Origin: Gammaproteobacteria bacterium
GTDB taxonomy: Bacteria > Pseudomonadota > Gammaproteobacteria > Arenicellales > Poriferihabitantaceae
Assembly (NCBI GenBank): GCA_028817405.1
Contig: JAPPPS010000094.1
Location: forward strand, 1 to 33,006
Length of the DNA: 33,006 nucleotides
Direction: 5' to 3'
Shown here: piece after piece, positions 1 to 8,587 of the stretch
How positions within the stretch are numbered: position 1 is the first letter of the stretch
How the letters are laid out: each line of letters starts with the position of its first letter
Program-made: the position numbers and the translations under genes
The notes under the pieces: generated by a model
The model's input: the letters and a program-made list of their open reading frames with translations, nothing else
Database searches by the model: none
Told to the model about the DNA's origin: nothing

Positions 1-3000
1 ACCGCCGACACCGCCCCGCCGGCGTCCGCGACCGGCTTGTCCGTCGTGTTCGGCATCGGCGCGGACCTTGCCACCACCGCGCAGACCGTCACCGTCAACC
101 TGAACGACGACACGCTGAACGAGGCCACGGAAACGCTCACCCTGGCCGGCGAAAATGCCGGCGCAACCGGCTTGCGCATTGGAGTCGGCAGCGTGTCGTA
201 CGCCGGCGGCGGACAATTCGACACGGTGATGGTCACCGATAACGACGCCATCACCGTCACCGTCGCCCCGACCGCGGCCAGCGTGGCCGAGGGCGGCGAG
301 GCGGAGTTCACCGTCACTTTAAGTACCGCTTCGGCCGCGGCTGCGACGGTGAATTTTGCGGCGGCGATTGTGGCGCAGAGCATGACCGCCAATGCGGACG
401 GCAATCCGGACTTTGCGCTGGATACGCCGAGCGCGTCGCCGCTGACCATCGCGGCCGGGCAGACGCAGGGCACGATTACGGTCGACATCAACACCGACCG
501 TTTGGCGGAGGATGCGGAGATGCTTCGACTCACCGTCAGCGGCGTGACTTTGGGTACGGCCGGCGGCACCGTGAGCACGACTTTCCCGCTGACCAGTGAT
601 GTGACGATTGCGCAGAACGCGGCCGCGGTTTATGGCGTGGATTTTGCGGCGACCGCGCCGACCACCATCGCCGAAGGCACGGCCACGGCGACCACCTTTA
701 CCGTCGAACTGACCGGCGGCGGAGCATTTACCGGCAACATTGAAGTGGATTGGGGTTTCACCGCCGGCGAGACCACGGCTGCTGATTTCAGCGGCGGCAC
801 GAGCCCGGCCGGCGGCACATTAACTTTCACGCATGCCGACCGCAGCGAGACTTTCACTGTCACCACCGCGCAGGATGCGTTGAGTGAGGGCGGCAGTGAC
901 GGTGATGAGACCTTCATGCTCACGCTGAGCGCGGCATCGTCGCTGAACGCCGCGCGGCTGAATGCGTTAGGCGGCGTGGCCATCGGCGGCGCTCACGATG
1001 TGGACATCACCGACACCGATGACATCGTGGTTTCCATCGCGCGCATGGGCGGCGGCAATGTTAATGAAGACGGCGGCGCCGCGACTTTCAATGTCACTAC
1101 CAACTTCACGCCGACCGATGCGCTGACGCTGCCATTCACCGTCAGCACCACATCGGCCGGCGCCAACGACTACGACATCACCACGCCGTCCGCCATCGCG
1201 ACCACCGCCACCGCCGGCAGCGTCACCATCGCCGCCAACGATGCTGACGGCGTGCAAGTCGTCATCACCGCCACCGCCGATACGCTACTGGAGGGCGCGG
1301 AAACTTTCGACATCGCGCTCGACGCTACCGGCTTAACCGGCGGCGGTGGCGTTGCGCCTGTGCGTCATGCCACGGTCCACACCGTCACCGGCGTGACCAT
1401 CGCCGATGCCGAGAGCGCGAGCGTCGCCATCGCGCGCAGCGACAACGACGGTTTTACCGAGGACGAAACCGGCGCGGCGGGAACTGCGGTGTTCACCGTC
1501 ACCATCTCCGGCGGCGAGTTGGTTGAGAACGCTATGGTCACTTTCACTGTCGCCGGCGGTACTTCGCCGGGGGCCGGTGTGACTGACCATGATTACACCG
1601 TCGCCCCAGCCGCGGCCGCCGGCGTTTATACCCTCACCGTCACCCCCGGCATGACCGATGACGTCGACAACGATGCAAGCACCGCCACCGCCGACATCAC
1701 CGTGACGCAAGTCGATGACAATCTCAACGAGCCGGCCGAGACCGTGACCGTCACTTTAACCAACGCCACCGGTTCCGGTTTAACTTCCGCCGCCGGCTCC
1801 GCCACCGCCGACCTTGCCGACGACGACGCCATCACTTATTCCATCGCCCGCGCCGGCGCGAGCGGCGCGGTCGATGAAGGCGGCAGCGCAAGTTTCACGG
1901 TCACGCTGGCCGGCGGCCGGTTGCCGGCGAATGCGACGGTCATGGCGACGGTTAGCGGCGATGTATCCGCCGCCGATTACGACATCACCACGCCGGGCGG
2001 TGTGGCGATGAACGCGAACAGCGCGACGGTTACCGTCACCGCCACCACGCAGACCACCGGCCGGCAGACCGCCACCGCGACTTTCGCCGTTAGCATCAGC
2101 GACGATGATTTGAATGAAGCCGCGGAGGACTTGACCGTCACCATCGGCGCGCCGACGGTCGCCGGCGCCGGCGTATTGACGGCCGGCGATGTGAGCGAGA
2201 CGGTGCGCATCAACCGCAACGATGCCATCAGCGTCACGGTCGCGCGCACTCACCCGCCCGGCGGCGGTGAAGTGGAAGAAGGCACAGCGGTGACTTTCAC
2301 CGTCGCTTTGTCCGGCGTGAGTCAAGGCAGTGTTGGTGTGCGGTGGATTGCGGCGATGAACATGCAGATGCATGAGTCCGAGCAGCCCGCAAACACGGTG
2401 ATGCAGCCGGACTTGCGCACCGCGGCATCGACCACATTGGCGACCGCGACGCGTTTGGATGGCGTGTTATCCATCGCGGCCGGCGCGATGTCCGGCACTG
2501 TTGTGATTGTCGCGGCAAACGACAACCGCGCCGAGAGGGACGAGTCGTTTGCTTTTACCATCAACCCGCCGATGCCCGGCGCCGGCGCCGGCGAGGTGTC
2601 GTTGGGCGCTGAGACTTCGGCGCTTGTCACCATCAACGCCAACGCCGCGGCCGCGCATGTGGTCACCGTGGCCGGCCCGAATGCGGCGGTGAGTGAGGGC
2701 GGCGATGCGGTGTTTACTTTGTCGTTGCCGGCGGTGACCGGCGCCAATCGGCGCACCACTTCGCTGACCGTCGCATACACCATCGCCGGCGTCTCCGCTT
2801 CCGACTACACCGACGCCGGCGGCGGCCGCGCGACTTTCCCCGCCAGCGGCGCCGGCGCGACCATGCAGACCGTCACCATCGGCATCGCCGATGATGCGTT
2901 GAACGAATCGCAAGAGATGCTGACGCTGACTTTGGGCGCAATCACCGATGTCGCCGGCTTCGATTCCATCGGCGGCGCGGGGGCGATGGGCGAAGCGACC

Positions 3001-6000
3001 GCGACCATCAACGCTTCCGACCCGGTCACTTATTCCATCGCCGATGCGGCCGCGGTCATGGAAGGCGATGTCGGTGATGCGGCGGTGAGTTTGCGTTTCA
3101 ATGTCGAGTTGAGCGGCGCATCGGCCGGAGAGGTGACGATTCCGTTTGTCGTTGCATCCAGCGGCAGCGCATTAGCCGGGGTTGATTACACCGCGTCGTC
3201 GCCGCTTTCCGTCACCATCGCGGCCGGCGCGAGCAACAACCGCGCCACCGTCGCCGTGCAAATCATTCACGACAACATGAATGAAGCGAACGAGAATGTC
3301 GTCATTGTTTTAGGCGCGCACACCGCGGATGGATTCAACAAGGACATGGCCGCGGGCATGGTCACGCGCGCCACCGCAACCGCCGACCACACCGCCACCG
3401 GCGTGATTAACGATGATGATGACATCACGGTGTCGCTCACGGCCGCGGCCGCGAATGTCGCCGAGTTGGAAACCGCGGTGTTCACTTTCACTTTATCCGG
3501 CGACTCCGCGCAAGCGATTGTTGTGCCGTTCAGTTTATCCGGCGTCGCCGCTGCGCCGATGGATTATGTCGCGCCGTCGCCGCTTTCCGTCACCATCGAC
3601 GGCAGTCGCAGCGCGACTTTGCGCATTCCGATTCTGCACGACCGCATCGACGCCACCGACGCCAACGAAGCGGCAAGCGAGACCATAGTGGTCACGCTCG
3701 GCAACCCAAGCCAGCGCGGCCTCAGCGTCGCAGCCTCGCCGGGCAACGCGGCGACCGTGAACATCATCAATGTCGACGCCGGCGTGATGCTTAACCCATC
3801 GTCGTTGACGGTGAATGAAGGGAGTAGCGCGACTTATACGGTGGCGTTGACTTCCAACCCCGGCCCCGGCGCGCGCGTTGTGGTGACCGCAAGCGGCGAT
3901 GATTCGGTGACGCTAAGTACCACCCAACTCACATTCACCGGCGGTACATCCGGCAACTGGAACACACCGCAGACGGTTAGAGTCGCGGCCGCGGTAGACG
4001 CCGATGATGTCGACGGCAATGCAACAGTCGCGCATGCGGTGACCGGTTATGAATCGCAAGGCGTGACTTCCGCCCCGGCGTTGAGTGTCACCGTCACCGA
4101 CACCGACAGCGTGCCGACTTTCGCCGATGCGGTCATCGCGGCGCAGCATTATGTGCAGAACACGGCCATCGCCGCGCTTAACTTGCCGCAAGCCATGCGC
4201 GGCGACGGCAGCGTGACTTACTCGTTGTCGCCGGCGTTGAATACATTAACGCCGGGCTTGGTGTTCGACGCCGATGCGCGTCCGCCGCAACTCACCGGCA
4301 CGCCCGCCGACCCGGTGCCGCCGACGCGCATGACTTACACCGCCACCGATGTGGATGGTCATGCGGCGGCGTTGCGGTTTGATTTGTCGGTGGCCGAGGC
4401 CTCGGTGATTATCGAGCCGCTGCTGCTCACCGTCACGGCCGGCGGCAGCGGCACTTATATGGTGCGACTGAACGCGCCGCCGAGCGACGAGGTGCGGGTG
4501 CGCGGGATGAGCGATTCGGAGGTGGTGCGGGTGGCCGGCGCCGGCGACGCCGAGTTTGTGTTCACCGCGGACAACTGGAATCAGGCGCAGGCGGTGGTGG
4601 TGTCGGCGGCCGAGGATGCGCCGGCCGGCGGCGATGAGGCGACCATCGACCATGCGGTGGCCGGCGGCAATTATGACGGCGTGGATGCGGATGCGGTGCG
4701 GGTGCGGGTGGCCGCCAGCGGCGCCGATGCGGCGCGGCTGCACCGGGTGATTTTGCCGGAGGTGGCGCGCGCGGTGGCCGGGCAGAGTATGGCGCGGGTG
4801 GCGCAGCGCTTGCGCAGTTTGCGCGGCGACCGGGTGGGGTGGGGACGCGCCGATGCGCGACTCGGCGGCCAGGATTCGTGGGCCGGCCTGGCGGCGCAGC
4901 GCATGCGCGCCGCGGCCGGCGGCGAGGACGCGGTGGAGTGGCGGCGCATGTTGGGCGATGCGGGGTTTGTGATTCCGGTCGGCGGTGGGGATGTTGGGGT
5001 TGGGTTTGATGTCGGGTTGGGCGACGGTCACAGTTACAGTGACAGTGGCGCCGGTGACGGGCTTGGTGACCGTCACAGTCACAGTGACAGTGCTGGATTC
5101 GCCGGCGCCGGTAACCGTCACAGTAACAGTGCTGGTCTCGCCGCTGGCCTCGATAACCGTCACAGTAACAGTGACAGTGCTGGTTTCGCCGGTGCCGGTA
5201 ACCGTCACAGTAACAGTGCCGGCCTCGCCGCCGGCCTCACCCCCCGCAACGATGCATTGTCGCCCACCGTCGTGTGGTGGGGCGAGGGCGCGTATCAGTC
5301 CATCGGCGGCGACCAAGACGGCGTCGACTGGGACGGCGATGTGTTGAGTTTGAACATCGGCGTGGACGGCAACTTGCGGTGGGGCGGCCGCCACCGCGAC
5401 GATTTATACGGCGGCTGGCTGGTGGCGTGGAGCGACGCGCAAGTCGACTACAAAGCGCGCGGCCACCGCGACAACGCCGGCGGCAACACCGTCGAAAACC
5501 GCGGCCAATACGACTTGGAACTCACCAGTTTGCACCCGTATATCGGGCGCGATGTGTTGGGCGGACAACTGGCGTTGTGGCTGACCGGCGGCTACGGCTT
5601 GGGGCATTTGGAAGTCGCCGATGCGGCCGGGCGGCGGCGCGCTGATGTGACCGTGTGGTTGGCGGGGGCCGGCGGCGACGGCGCGTTGGTTGCCGGCGCG
5701 CGCGGCGAATTGCGCCTCAAGGCCGAGGCGTTTTTGGCGCGCACCAAGGTCGGCCGCGGCGCCGCAGCGGCCGCGGATGGCGTCGGCATCGCGGCCGCGG
5801 CCGTGGACACGCATCGCGTGAGATTGGCGGTGGAGGCAAACCGCATGCGGGCGTTGGCGGCCGGCGTATCGCTGCGGCCGAACGCGGAATTGGGCTTGCG
5901 GTTTGACGGCGGCGACGGGCTGACCGGCGGCGGCGTCGAGTTGGGCGGCGGCGCGCGGTATCGGGATGCCGGCCGCCGCTTGGTCGCCGGCGCGCGTTTG

Positions 6001-6504
6001 CGCGGCTTGGTCGGCAAACTCGGCAAACTCGCCGGCGCCGACGACTGGGGCGTGTCCGGGCATTTTGAATTGGAAGGCGGCCTCGACGGCCAGGGCTGGT
6101 CGCTGCGCGTCGCTCCGGCTTACGGCCACGCCGGCCGGGCCCGGCAACTCGGGGAGGGCGGCGCTTTCGCCAACGCGGCCGGGGTTTCCGGCGGGGTTTT
6201 CGGCGACGGTGATTCCGGCGACGGGATTTTCGGTGACGGTGATTCCGGCGACGACGCCGACTCCGCCGGCCGTCGCCTGCGCCTCGACATCCAAGCCGGC
6301 TACGGTTTGAAGGCGTTCACCGCCACCGGCCTGCTCACCCCGTTCAGCGCCATGACCATCACCCCCGACGCCCGCCAATACCGCCTCGGCATGCGATGGA
6401 CGCAAACCGCACGATTCACCCTGCAACTCACCAGCCAACGCGCCACCACCGCCAACGCCGCCACGCAAGATTCCTTCAAGTTGAAAGGCGAGATGCGGTT
6501 TTGA
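1..6504 (+). CDS. Giant Calx-beta repeat surface protein with C-terminal outer-membrane barrel-like domain (5' end outside window)
   Basis: The frame is open from base 1, so the N-terminus and any signal peptide lie upstream. At least 2167 residues are present. An incomplete module is followed by about nine Calx-beta-like modules starting near 250, 628, 1024, 1419, 1831, 2227, 2656, 3025 and 3424 (about 120-143 residues each). Each carries an EGG-type turn, FTVTLSG-like strands and an LNEAxETLTLT-like strand, with Asp-rich joints (DND, DDD) that in this family bind calcium. Two different adhesin-type modules (about 3784-4110 and 4402-4733, with EGSSATYTVAL and NWN motifs) flank a putative Ig-like module (4114-4398). 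A repeat-rich linker (5023-5241) precedes a Trp/Gly-rich region of alternating strands (about 5260-6501) that ends in Phe, typical of outer-membrane barrels. Probable role: cell-surface adhesin anchored by an autotransporter-like barrel. The ligand is unknown, and the barrel family was not identified. Confidence 0.85.
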   Translation, partial: TADTAPPASATGLSVVFGIGADLATTAQTVTVNLNDDTLNEATETLTLAGENAGATGLRIGVGSVSYAGGGQFDTVMVTDNDAITVTVAPTAASVAEGGEAEFTVTLSTASAAAATVNFAAAIVAQSMTANADGNPDFALDTPSASPLTIAAGQTQGTITVDINTDRLAEDAEMLRLTVSGVTLGTAGGTVSTTFPLTSDVTIAQNAAAVYGVDFAATAPTTIAEGTATATTFTVELTGGGAFTGNIEVDWGFTAGETTAADFSGGTSPAGGTLTFTHADRSETFTVTTAQDALSEGGSDGDETFMLTLSAASSLNAARLNALGGVAIGGAHDVDITDTDDIVVSIARMGGGNVNEDGGAATFNVTTNFTPTDALTLPFTVSTTSAGANDYDITTPSAIATTATAGSVTIAANDADGVQVVITATADTLLEGAETFDIALDATGLTGGGGVAPVRHATVHTVTGVTIADAESASVAIARSDNDGFTEDETGAAGTAVFTVTISGGELVENAMVTFTVAGGTSPGAGVTDHDYTVAPAAAAGVYTLTVTPGMTDDVDNDASTATADITVTQVDDNLNEPAETVTVTLTNATGSGLTSAAGSATADLADDDAITYSIARAGASGAVDEGGSASFTVTLAGGRLPANATVMATVSGDVSAADYDITTPGGVAMNANSATVTVTATTQTTGRQTATATFAVSISDDDLNEAAEDLTVTIGAPTVAGAGVLTAGDVSETVRINRNDAISVTVARTHPPGGGEVEEGTAVTFTVALSGVSQGSVGVRWIAAMNMQMHESEQPANTVMQPDLRTAASTTLATATRLDGVLSIAAGAMSGTVVIVAANDNRAERDESFAFTINPPMPGAGAGEVSLGAETSALVTINANAAAAHVVTVAGPNAAVSEGGDAVFTLSLPAVTGANRRTTSLTVAYTIAGVSASDYTDAGGGRATFPASGAGATMQTVTIGIADDALNESQEMLTLTLGAITDVAGFDSIGGAGAMGEATATINASDPVTYSIADAAAVMEGDVGDAAVSLRFNVELSGASAGEVTIPFVVASSGSALAGVDYTASSPLSVTIAAGASNNRATVAVQIIHDNMNEANENVVIVLGAHTADGFNKDMAAGMVTRATATADHTATGVINDDDDITVSLTAAAANVAELETAVFTFTLSGDSAQAIVVPFSLSGVAAAPMDYVAPSPLSVTIDGSRSATLRIPILHDRIDATDANEAASETIVVTLGNPSQRGLSVAASPGNAATVNIINVDAGVMLNPSSLTVNEGSSATYTVALTSNPGPGARVVVTASGDDSVTLSTTQLTFTGGTSGNWNTPQTVRVAAAVDADDVDGNATVAHAVTGYESQGVTSAPALSVTVTDTDSVPTFADAVIAAQHYVQNTAIAALNLPQAMRGDGSVTYSLSPALNTLTPGLVFDADARPPQLTGTPADPVPPTRMTYTATDVDGHAAALRFDLSVAEASVIIEPLLLTVTAGGSGTYMVRLNAPPSDEVRVRGMSDSEVVRVAGAGDAEFVFTADNWNQAQAVVVSAAEDAPAGGDEATIDHAVAGGNYDGVDADAVRVRVAASGADAARLHRVILPEVARAVAGQSMARVAQRLRSLRGDRVGWGRADARLGGQDSWAGLAAQRMRAAAGGEDAVEWRRMLGDAGFVIPVGGGDVGVGFDVGLGDGHSYSDSGAGDGLGDRHSHSDSAGFAGAGNRHSNSAGLAAGLDNRHSNSDSAGFAGAGNRHSNSAGLAAGLTPRNDALSPTVVWWGEGAYQSIGGDQDGVDWDGDVLSLNIGVDGNLRWGGRHRDDLYGGWLVAWSDAQVDYKARGHRDNAGGNTVENRGQYDLELTSLHPYIGRDVLGGQLALWLTGGYGLGHLEVADAAGRRRADVTVWLAGAGGDGALVAGARGELRLKAEAFLARTKVGRGAAAAADGVGIAAAAVDTHRVRLAVEANRMRALAAGVSLRPNAELGLRFDGGDGLTGGGVELGGGARYRDAGRRLVAGARLRGLVGKLGKLAGADDWGVSGHFELEGGLDGQGWSLRVAPAYGHAGRARQLGEGGAFANAAGVSGGVFGDGDSGDGIFGDGDSGDDADSAGRRLRLDIQAGYGLKAFTATGLLTPFSAMTITPDARQYRLGMRWTQTARFTLQLTSQRATTANAATQDSFKLKGEMRF
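5023..5241 (+). repeat. Intragenic low-complexity repeat, quasi-palindromic GTCACAGT/ACAGTGAC units
   Basis: This is a linker inside the giant surface protein, built from copies of NRHSNSAGLAAGL and HSNSDSAGFAGAG. At the DNA level it alternates GTCACAGT and ACAGTGAC words, so the two strands resemble each other. The neighbouring plus-strand frame and one minus-strand frame both read as runs of Thr-Val separated by Pro/Ser segments. The unit lengths keep the coding frame open. It separates the adhesin modules from the barrel-like domain. Confidence 0.85.
6199..6258 (+). repeat. 30-bp intragenic tandem repeat (FGDGDSGDGI / FGDGDSGDDA)
   Basis: Two adjacent 30-bp units inside the barrel-like domain encode FGDGDSGDGI and FGDGDSGDDA. 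The Asp/Gly/Ser content suggests a surface or periplasmic loop rather than a membrane strand. The unit is a multiple of three, so copy-number change would keep the frame. Confidence 0.8.
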
Positions 6505-6530
6505 CGCGGCCGGAAAGATAAAGACGCTGG

Positions 6531-6556
6531 ATTCCCGCTTAAAAACCTGCGGGAAT
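6531..6556. repeat. Extragenic palindrome ATTCCCGC/GCGGGAAT, possible terminator
   Basis: An 8-bp perfect inverted repeat (6531-6538 and 6549-6556) with an A-rich 10-nt loop lies 27 bases after the stop of the giant surface protein. Its context (CTGGATTCCCGC ... GCGGGAATGACG) resembles extragenic palindromes common in many proteobacteria. There is no T-run, so it could be a dispersed repeat, a terminator, or both. The CGTCATTCC core recurs in reverse orientation at 32953-32961. Confidence 0.55.
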
Positions 6557-6610
6557 GACGGCTTTCGGCCGTGCGGGCGTGACGGCTGGGGCGGCATCGC
6601 CGGAGTTGTG

Positions 6611-6636
6611 GCGCTACGCGCCGGTGACCGTGATTC
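6611..6636 (+). repeat. Dispersed intergenic repeat, copy 1 (upstream of acpP)
   Basis: This segment, with core CGCGCCGGTGACCGTGA, closely matches 7273-7298 on the other side of acpP (core CGCGCCGGTCACCGTGA). No function is evident. Confidence 0.45.
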
Positions 6637-6681
6637 GCGGTTGGCGATGCGGTAGAATTCCGTCTCGGTGGATTTTGGCGC

Positions 6682-6725
6682 TTGCGCGCGCGGGGAGTTG
6701 TGGCGTATTATCCGCGGTCCATAAT
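6682..6725 (+). promoter_or_regulatory. Candidate sigma70 promoter region for acpP
   Basis: Two overlapping sigma70-like pairs are visible: TTGCGC (6682-6687) with TATTAT (6706-6711, spacing 18), and TTGTGG (6698-6703) with CATAAT (6720-6725, spacing 16). Either would give a leader of roughly 70-80 nt before the acpP ATG. This AT-rich patch stands out from its surroundings. Assignment is by consensus match only. Confidence 0.4.
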
Positions 6726-6799
6726 GTGCGGGCGATGGCGCGCGTTGGTCGCGCCGGCGTTCCGCATCCTGCAACCCTTAAGTGGAGGCCAGCACTCGA

Positions 6800-7039
6800 A
6801 TGAGCACAATCGAAGAGCGCGTACGCAAAGTCGTGGTGGAACAACTGGAAGTGAGCGAAGACCAGGTTACGCCCGAGGCGTCGTTCGTCGACGACCTCGG
6901 CGCCGACTCGCTGGATACGGTGGAATTGGTGATGGCGTTGGAGGAGGAATTCGGCATCGAAATCCCCGACGACCAAGCCGAGAACATCGCCCAGGTGAAA
7001 GACGCGGTGAAGTATATCGAGGAGCACGCGTCGGACTGA
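6800..7039 (+). CDS. acpP: Acyl carrier protein
   Basis: A 79-residue acidic protein that carries growing acyl chains as thioesters on a 4'-phosphopantetheine arm during fatty acid synthesis in the cytosol. The attachment site is Ser37 in [10 protein letters not shown], the classic DSL motif. Length and sequence ([27 protein letters not shown]) are typical of proteobacterial AcpP. I chose the ATG at 6800, which has a GGAGG (6784-6788) 11 nt upstream. A GTG at 6782 in the same frame would add six residues not normally present in the family. fabF, encoding the enzyme that condenses its acyl cargo, follows after a 312-base gap, so the two may have separate promoters. Confidence 0.97.
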   Translation: MSTIEERVRKVVVEQLEVSEDQVTPEASFVDDLGADSLDTVELVMALEEEFGIEIPDDQAENIAQVKDAVKYIEEHASD

Positions 7040-7138
7040 GGCAGGCGCGCAATGATGCGCCGCGGCGCGGCGATTCCTGACGGTAGAGAAGCGCGTGCTG
7101 CGACACCGGATAAAGCGCGCCGCGGCATTGAAGACGCT

Positions 7139-7158
7139 ACTCCGGCGGTCGCCGGAGT
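7139..7158. terminator. Perfect hairpin ACTCCGGCG-GT-CGCCGGAGT, possible acpP terminator
   Basis: A perfect 9-bp stem with a 2-nt centre lies about 100 bases after the acpP stop. It is not followed by a T-run, so it may be a pause or mRNA-stabilising hairpin, or a protein-binding palindrome, rather than an intrinsic terminator. Confidence 0.35.
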
Positions 7159-7200
7159 GGCGGTGGGGGCGTTGTCGCCGGGTGGTGGCGTACGCTGTCG

Positions 7201-7259
7201 CCGGCATTGCGACGGTGGCGCTTTCGCCGGGGTGGCACCGGCATTGCGACGGTGGCGCT
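7201..7259 (+). repeat. 22-bp exact direct repeat, period 37
   Basis: Exact copies lie at 7201-7222 and 7238-7259, both starting CCGGCATTGCGACGG and ending TGGCGCT. The spacer CTTTCGCCGGGGTGG sits between them (first C shared with the repeat edge). The function is unknown. Confidence 0.8.
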
Positions 7260-7272
7260 GCCGTCAGGAATT

Positions 7273-7298
7273 GCGTTGCGCGCCGGTCACCGTGACTC
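7273..7298 (+). repeat. Dispersed intergenic repeat, copy 2 (upstream of fabF)
   Basis: This is the partner of 6611-6636, with about four differences over the 26 bases. The pair flanks acpP in direct orientation. Confidence 0.45.
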
Positions 7299-7351
7299 CG
7301 TGACCCCGTGACTCGCGACTTTATCCGCTCACCGTCGTCCGTTGTGAAACC

Positions 7352-8587
7352 ATGAAAAGACGGGTCGCAATCACCGGCATGGGGGCGCTCTCGCCGTTGG
7401 GCGGGGGCCTCGACGCCACTTGGCGGGCGATGTTGGCCGGGCAAAGCGGCGTCGCCGGCATCACGCATTTTGACGCCGCGGACATGCCGTGCCGCATCGC
7501 CGGCGAGGTCGATAACTTCGACCCCACCGCCTGGCAGCCGGCCAAAGACGCGCGCAAGATGGACCGGTTCATGCAACTCGGCATCGCGGCCGGGGTCGAC
7601 GCGGTGCGCGATTCCGGCCTCGAAGTCACCGACGCCAACGCCGCGCGCATCGGCGTCTACATCGGCTCCGGCATCGGCGGCGTCAACACCATCGAATCCA
7701 CCACCCGCCAGTTCATGGAGCGCGGCCCCAAGCGCATCTCGCCGTTCTACATCCCCATGAGCATCATCAACATGATTTCCGGCAACCTGTCGATTATGTA
7801 CGGCATGCAGGGGCCGAACCTGTCGCAGACCACGGCCTGCAGCAGCGGCACCCACGCCATCGGCGAGGCCGGGCGGCTGATTGAATACGGCGACGCCGAT
7901 GTCATGGTCGCGGGCGGGGCCGAGGCGCCGATTTCGCCGACCGCCATCGCCGGTTTCAGCGCCGCGCGCGCGCTGAGTTTGCGCAACGACGCCCCGGCCG
8001 AAGCCAGCCGGCCGTGGGACGCCGGGCGCGACGGTTTCGTGGTCGGCGAGGGCGCGGGCGCGCTGGTGCTGGAGGAATTCGCGCATGCCAAAGCCCGCGG
8101 CGCGCGCATTTACGCCGAACTGGCCGGCTTCGGCATGAGCGGCGACGCGCACCACATGACCAGCCCGTCGCCGGGCGGCGAGGGCGCGGCCAGGTGCATG
8201 GACAGCGCGCTGCGCAACGCCGGCCTGAACCCCGACGCCATCGATTATGTCAACGCGCACGGCACTTCCACGCCGCTCGGCGATGTCGCGGAAACCCTGG
8301 CGATTAAGCGCAGTTTCGGCGCACATGCCGGCAAGTTGGCGGTGAGTTCCAACAAATCCATGATTGGCCACTTGCTCGGCGCGGCCGGCGGCGTGGAGGC
8401 GGTGATGACCGCGCTCTCGGTGTTCCACCAAACGATTCCGCCGACGATTAATTTGCTCGAGCCGGACCCGCAATGCGACCTGGATTTCGTGCCGGGCGAG
8501 GCGCGCGACGCGCGCATCCGCGCCGCGCTGTCCAACTCCTTCGGCTTCGGCGGCACCAACGGCACCTTGGTTTTCCATGCGGTCTGA
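7352..8587 (+). CDS. fabF: Beta-ketoacyl-ACP synthase II (KAS II)
   Basis: A 411-residue thiolase-fold enzyme that elongates acyl-ACP by decarboxylative condensation with malonyl-ACP. All catalytic residues are in the same places as in E. coli FabF: nucleophile Cys163 in TTACSSG, His303 in NAHGTSTPLGD, Lys335 in SNKSMIGH and His340. The C-terminal SFGFGGTNGTLVF loop is also typical. Full family length. It lies downstream of acpP, as expected in gammaproteobacteria. The start (MKRRVAITGMGALSPLG) matches family N-termini even though no strong ribosome site precedes it. Its last 11 bases overlap the proposed mltG start, which suggests translational coupling. Confidence 0.97.
   Translation: MKRRVAITGMGALSPLGGGLDATWRAMLAGQSGVAGITHFDAADMPCRIAGEVDNFDPTAWQPAKDARKMDRFMQLGIAAGVDAVRDSGLEVTDANAARIGVYIGSGIGGVNTIESTTRQFMERGPKRISPFYIPMSIINMISGNLSIMYGMQGPNLSQTTACSSGTHAIGEAGRLIEYGDADVMVAGGAEAPISPTAIAGFSAARALSLRNDAPAEASRPWDAGRDGFVVGEGAGALVLEEFAHAKARGARIYAELAGFGMSGDAHHMTSPSPGGEGAARCMDSALRNAGLNPDAIDYVNAHGTSTPLGDVAETLAIKRSFGAHAGKLAVSSNKSMIGHLLGAAGGVEAVMTALSVFHQTIPPTINLLEPDPQCDLDFVPGEARDARIRAALSNSFGFGGTNGTLVFHAV

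Larger units (their letters stand above)
7040..7351. other. 312-base acpP-fabF intergenic region, repeat-rich
   Basis: No credible gene is visible here. The gap holds a 20-base palindrome (7139-7158), a 22-bp direct repeat (7201-7222 and 7238-7259), a dispersed repeat also found upstream of acpP (7273-7298), and short CCGTGAC-type reiterations (about 7290-7320). A fabF promoter probably lies here but no convincing pair was found. The fabF start has no clear Shine-Dalgarno sequence. Confidence 0.6.

Noticed and set aside
5023-5241. CRISPR-like array
   Set aside because: The repeats are irregular, lie in a coding frame, have no unique equal-length spacers, and there are no cas genes.
4246-5394. 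Minus-strand open frame with Thr-Val repeats
   Set aside because: The repeats come from the self-complementary linker DNA. The rest is antisense to adhesin modules that are clearly coding on the plus strand.
5404-6774. Minus-strand open frame (456 codons) opposite the barrel-like domain
   Set aside because: It shadows the giant surface protein. There is no family motif, and its start lies in noncoding repeat sequence.
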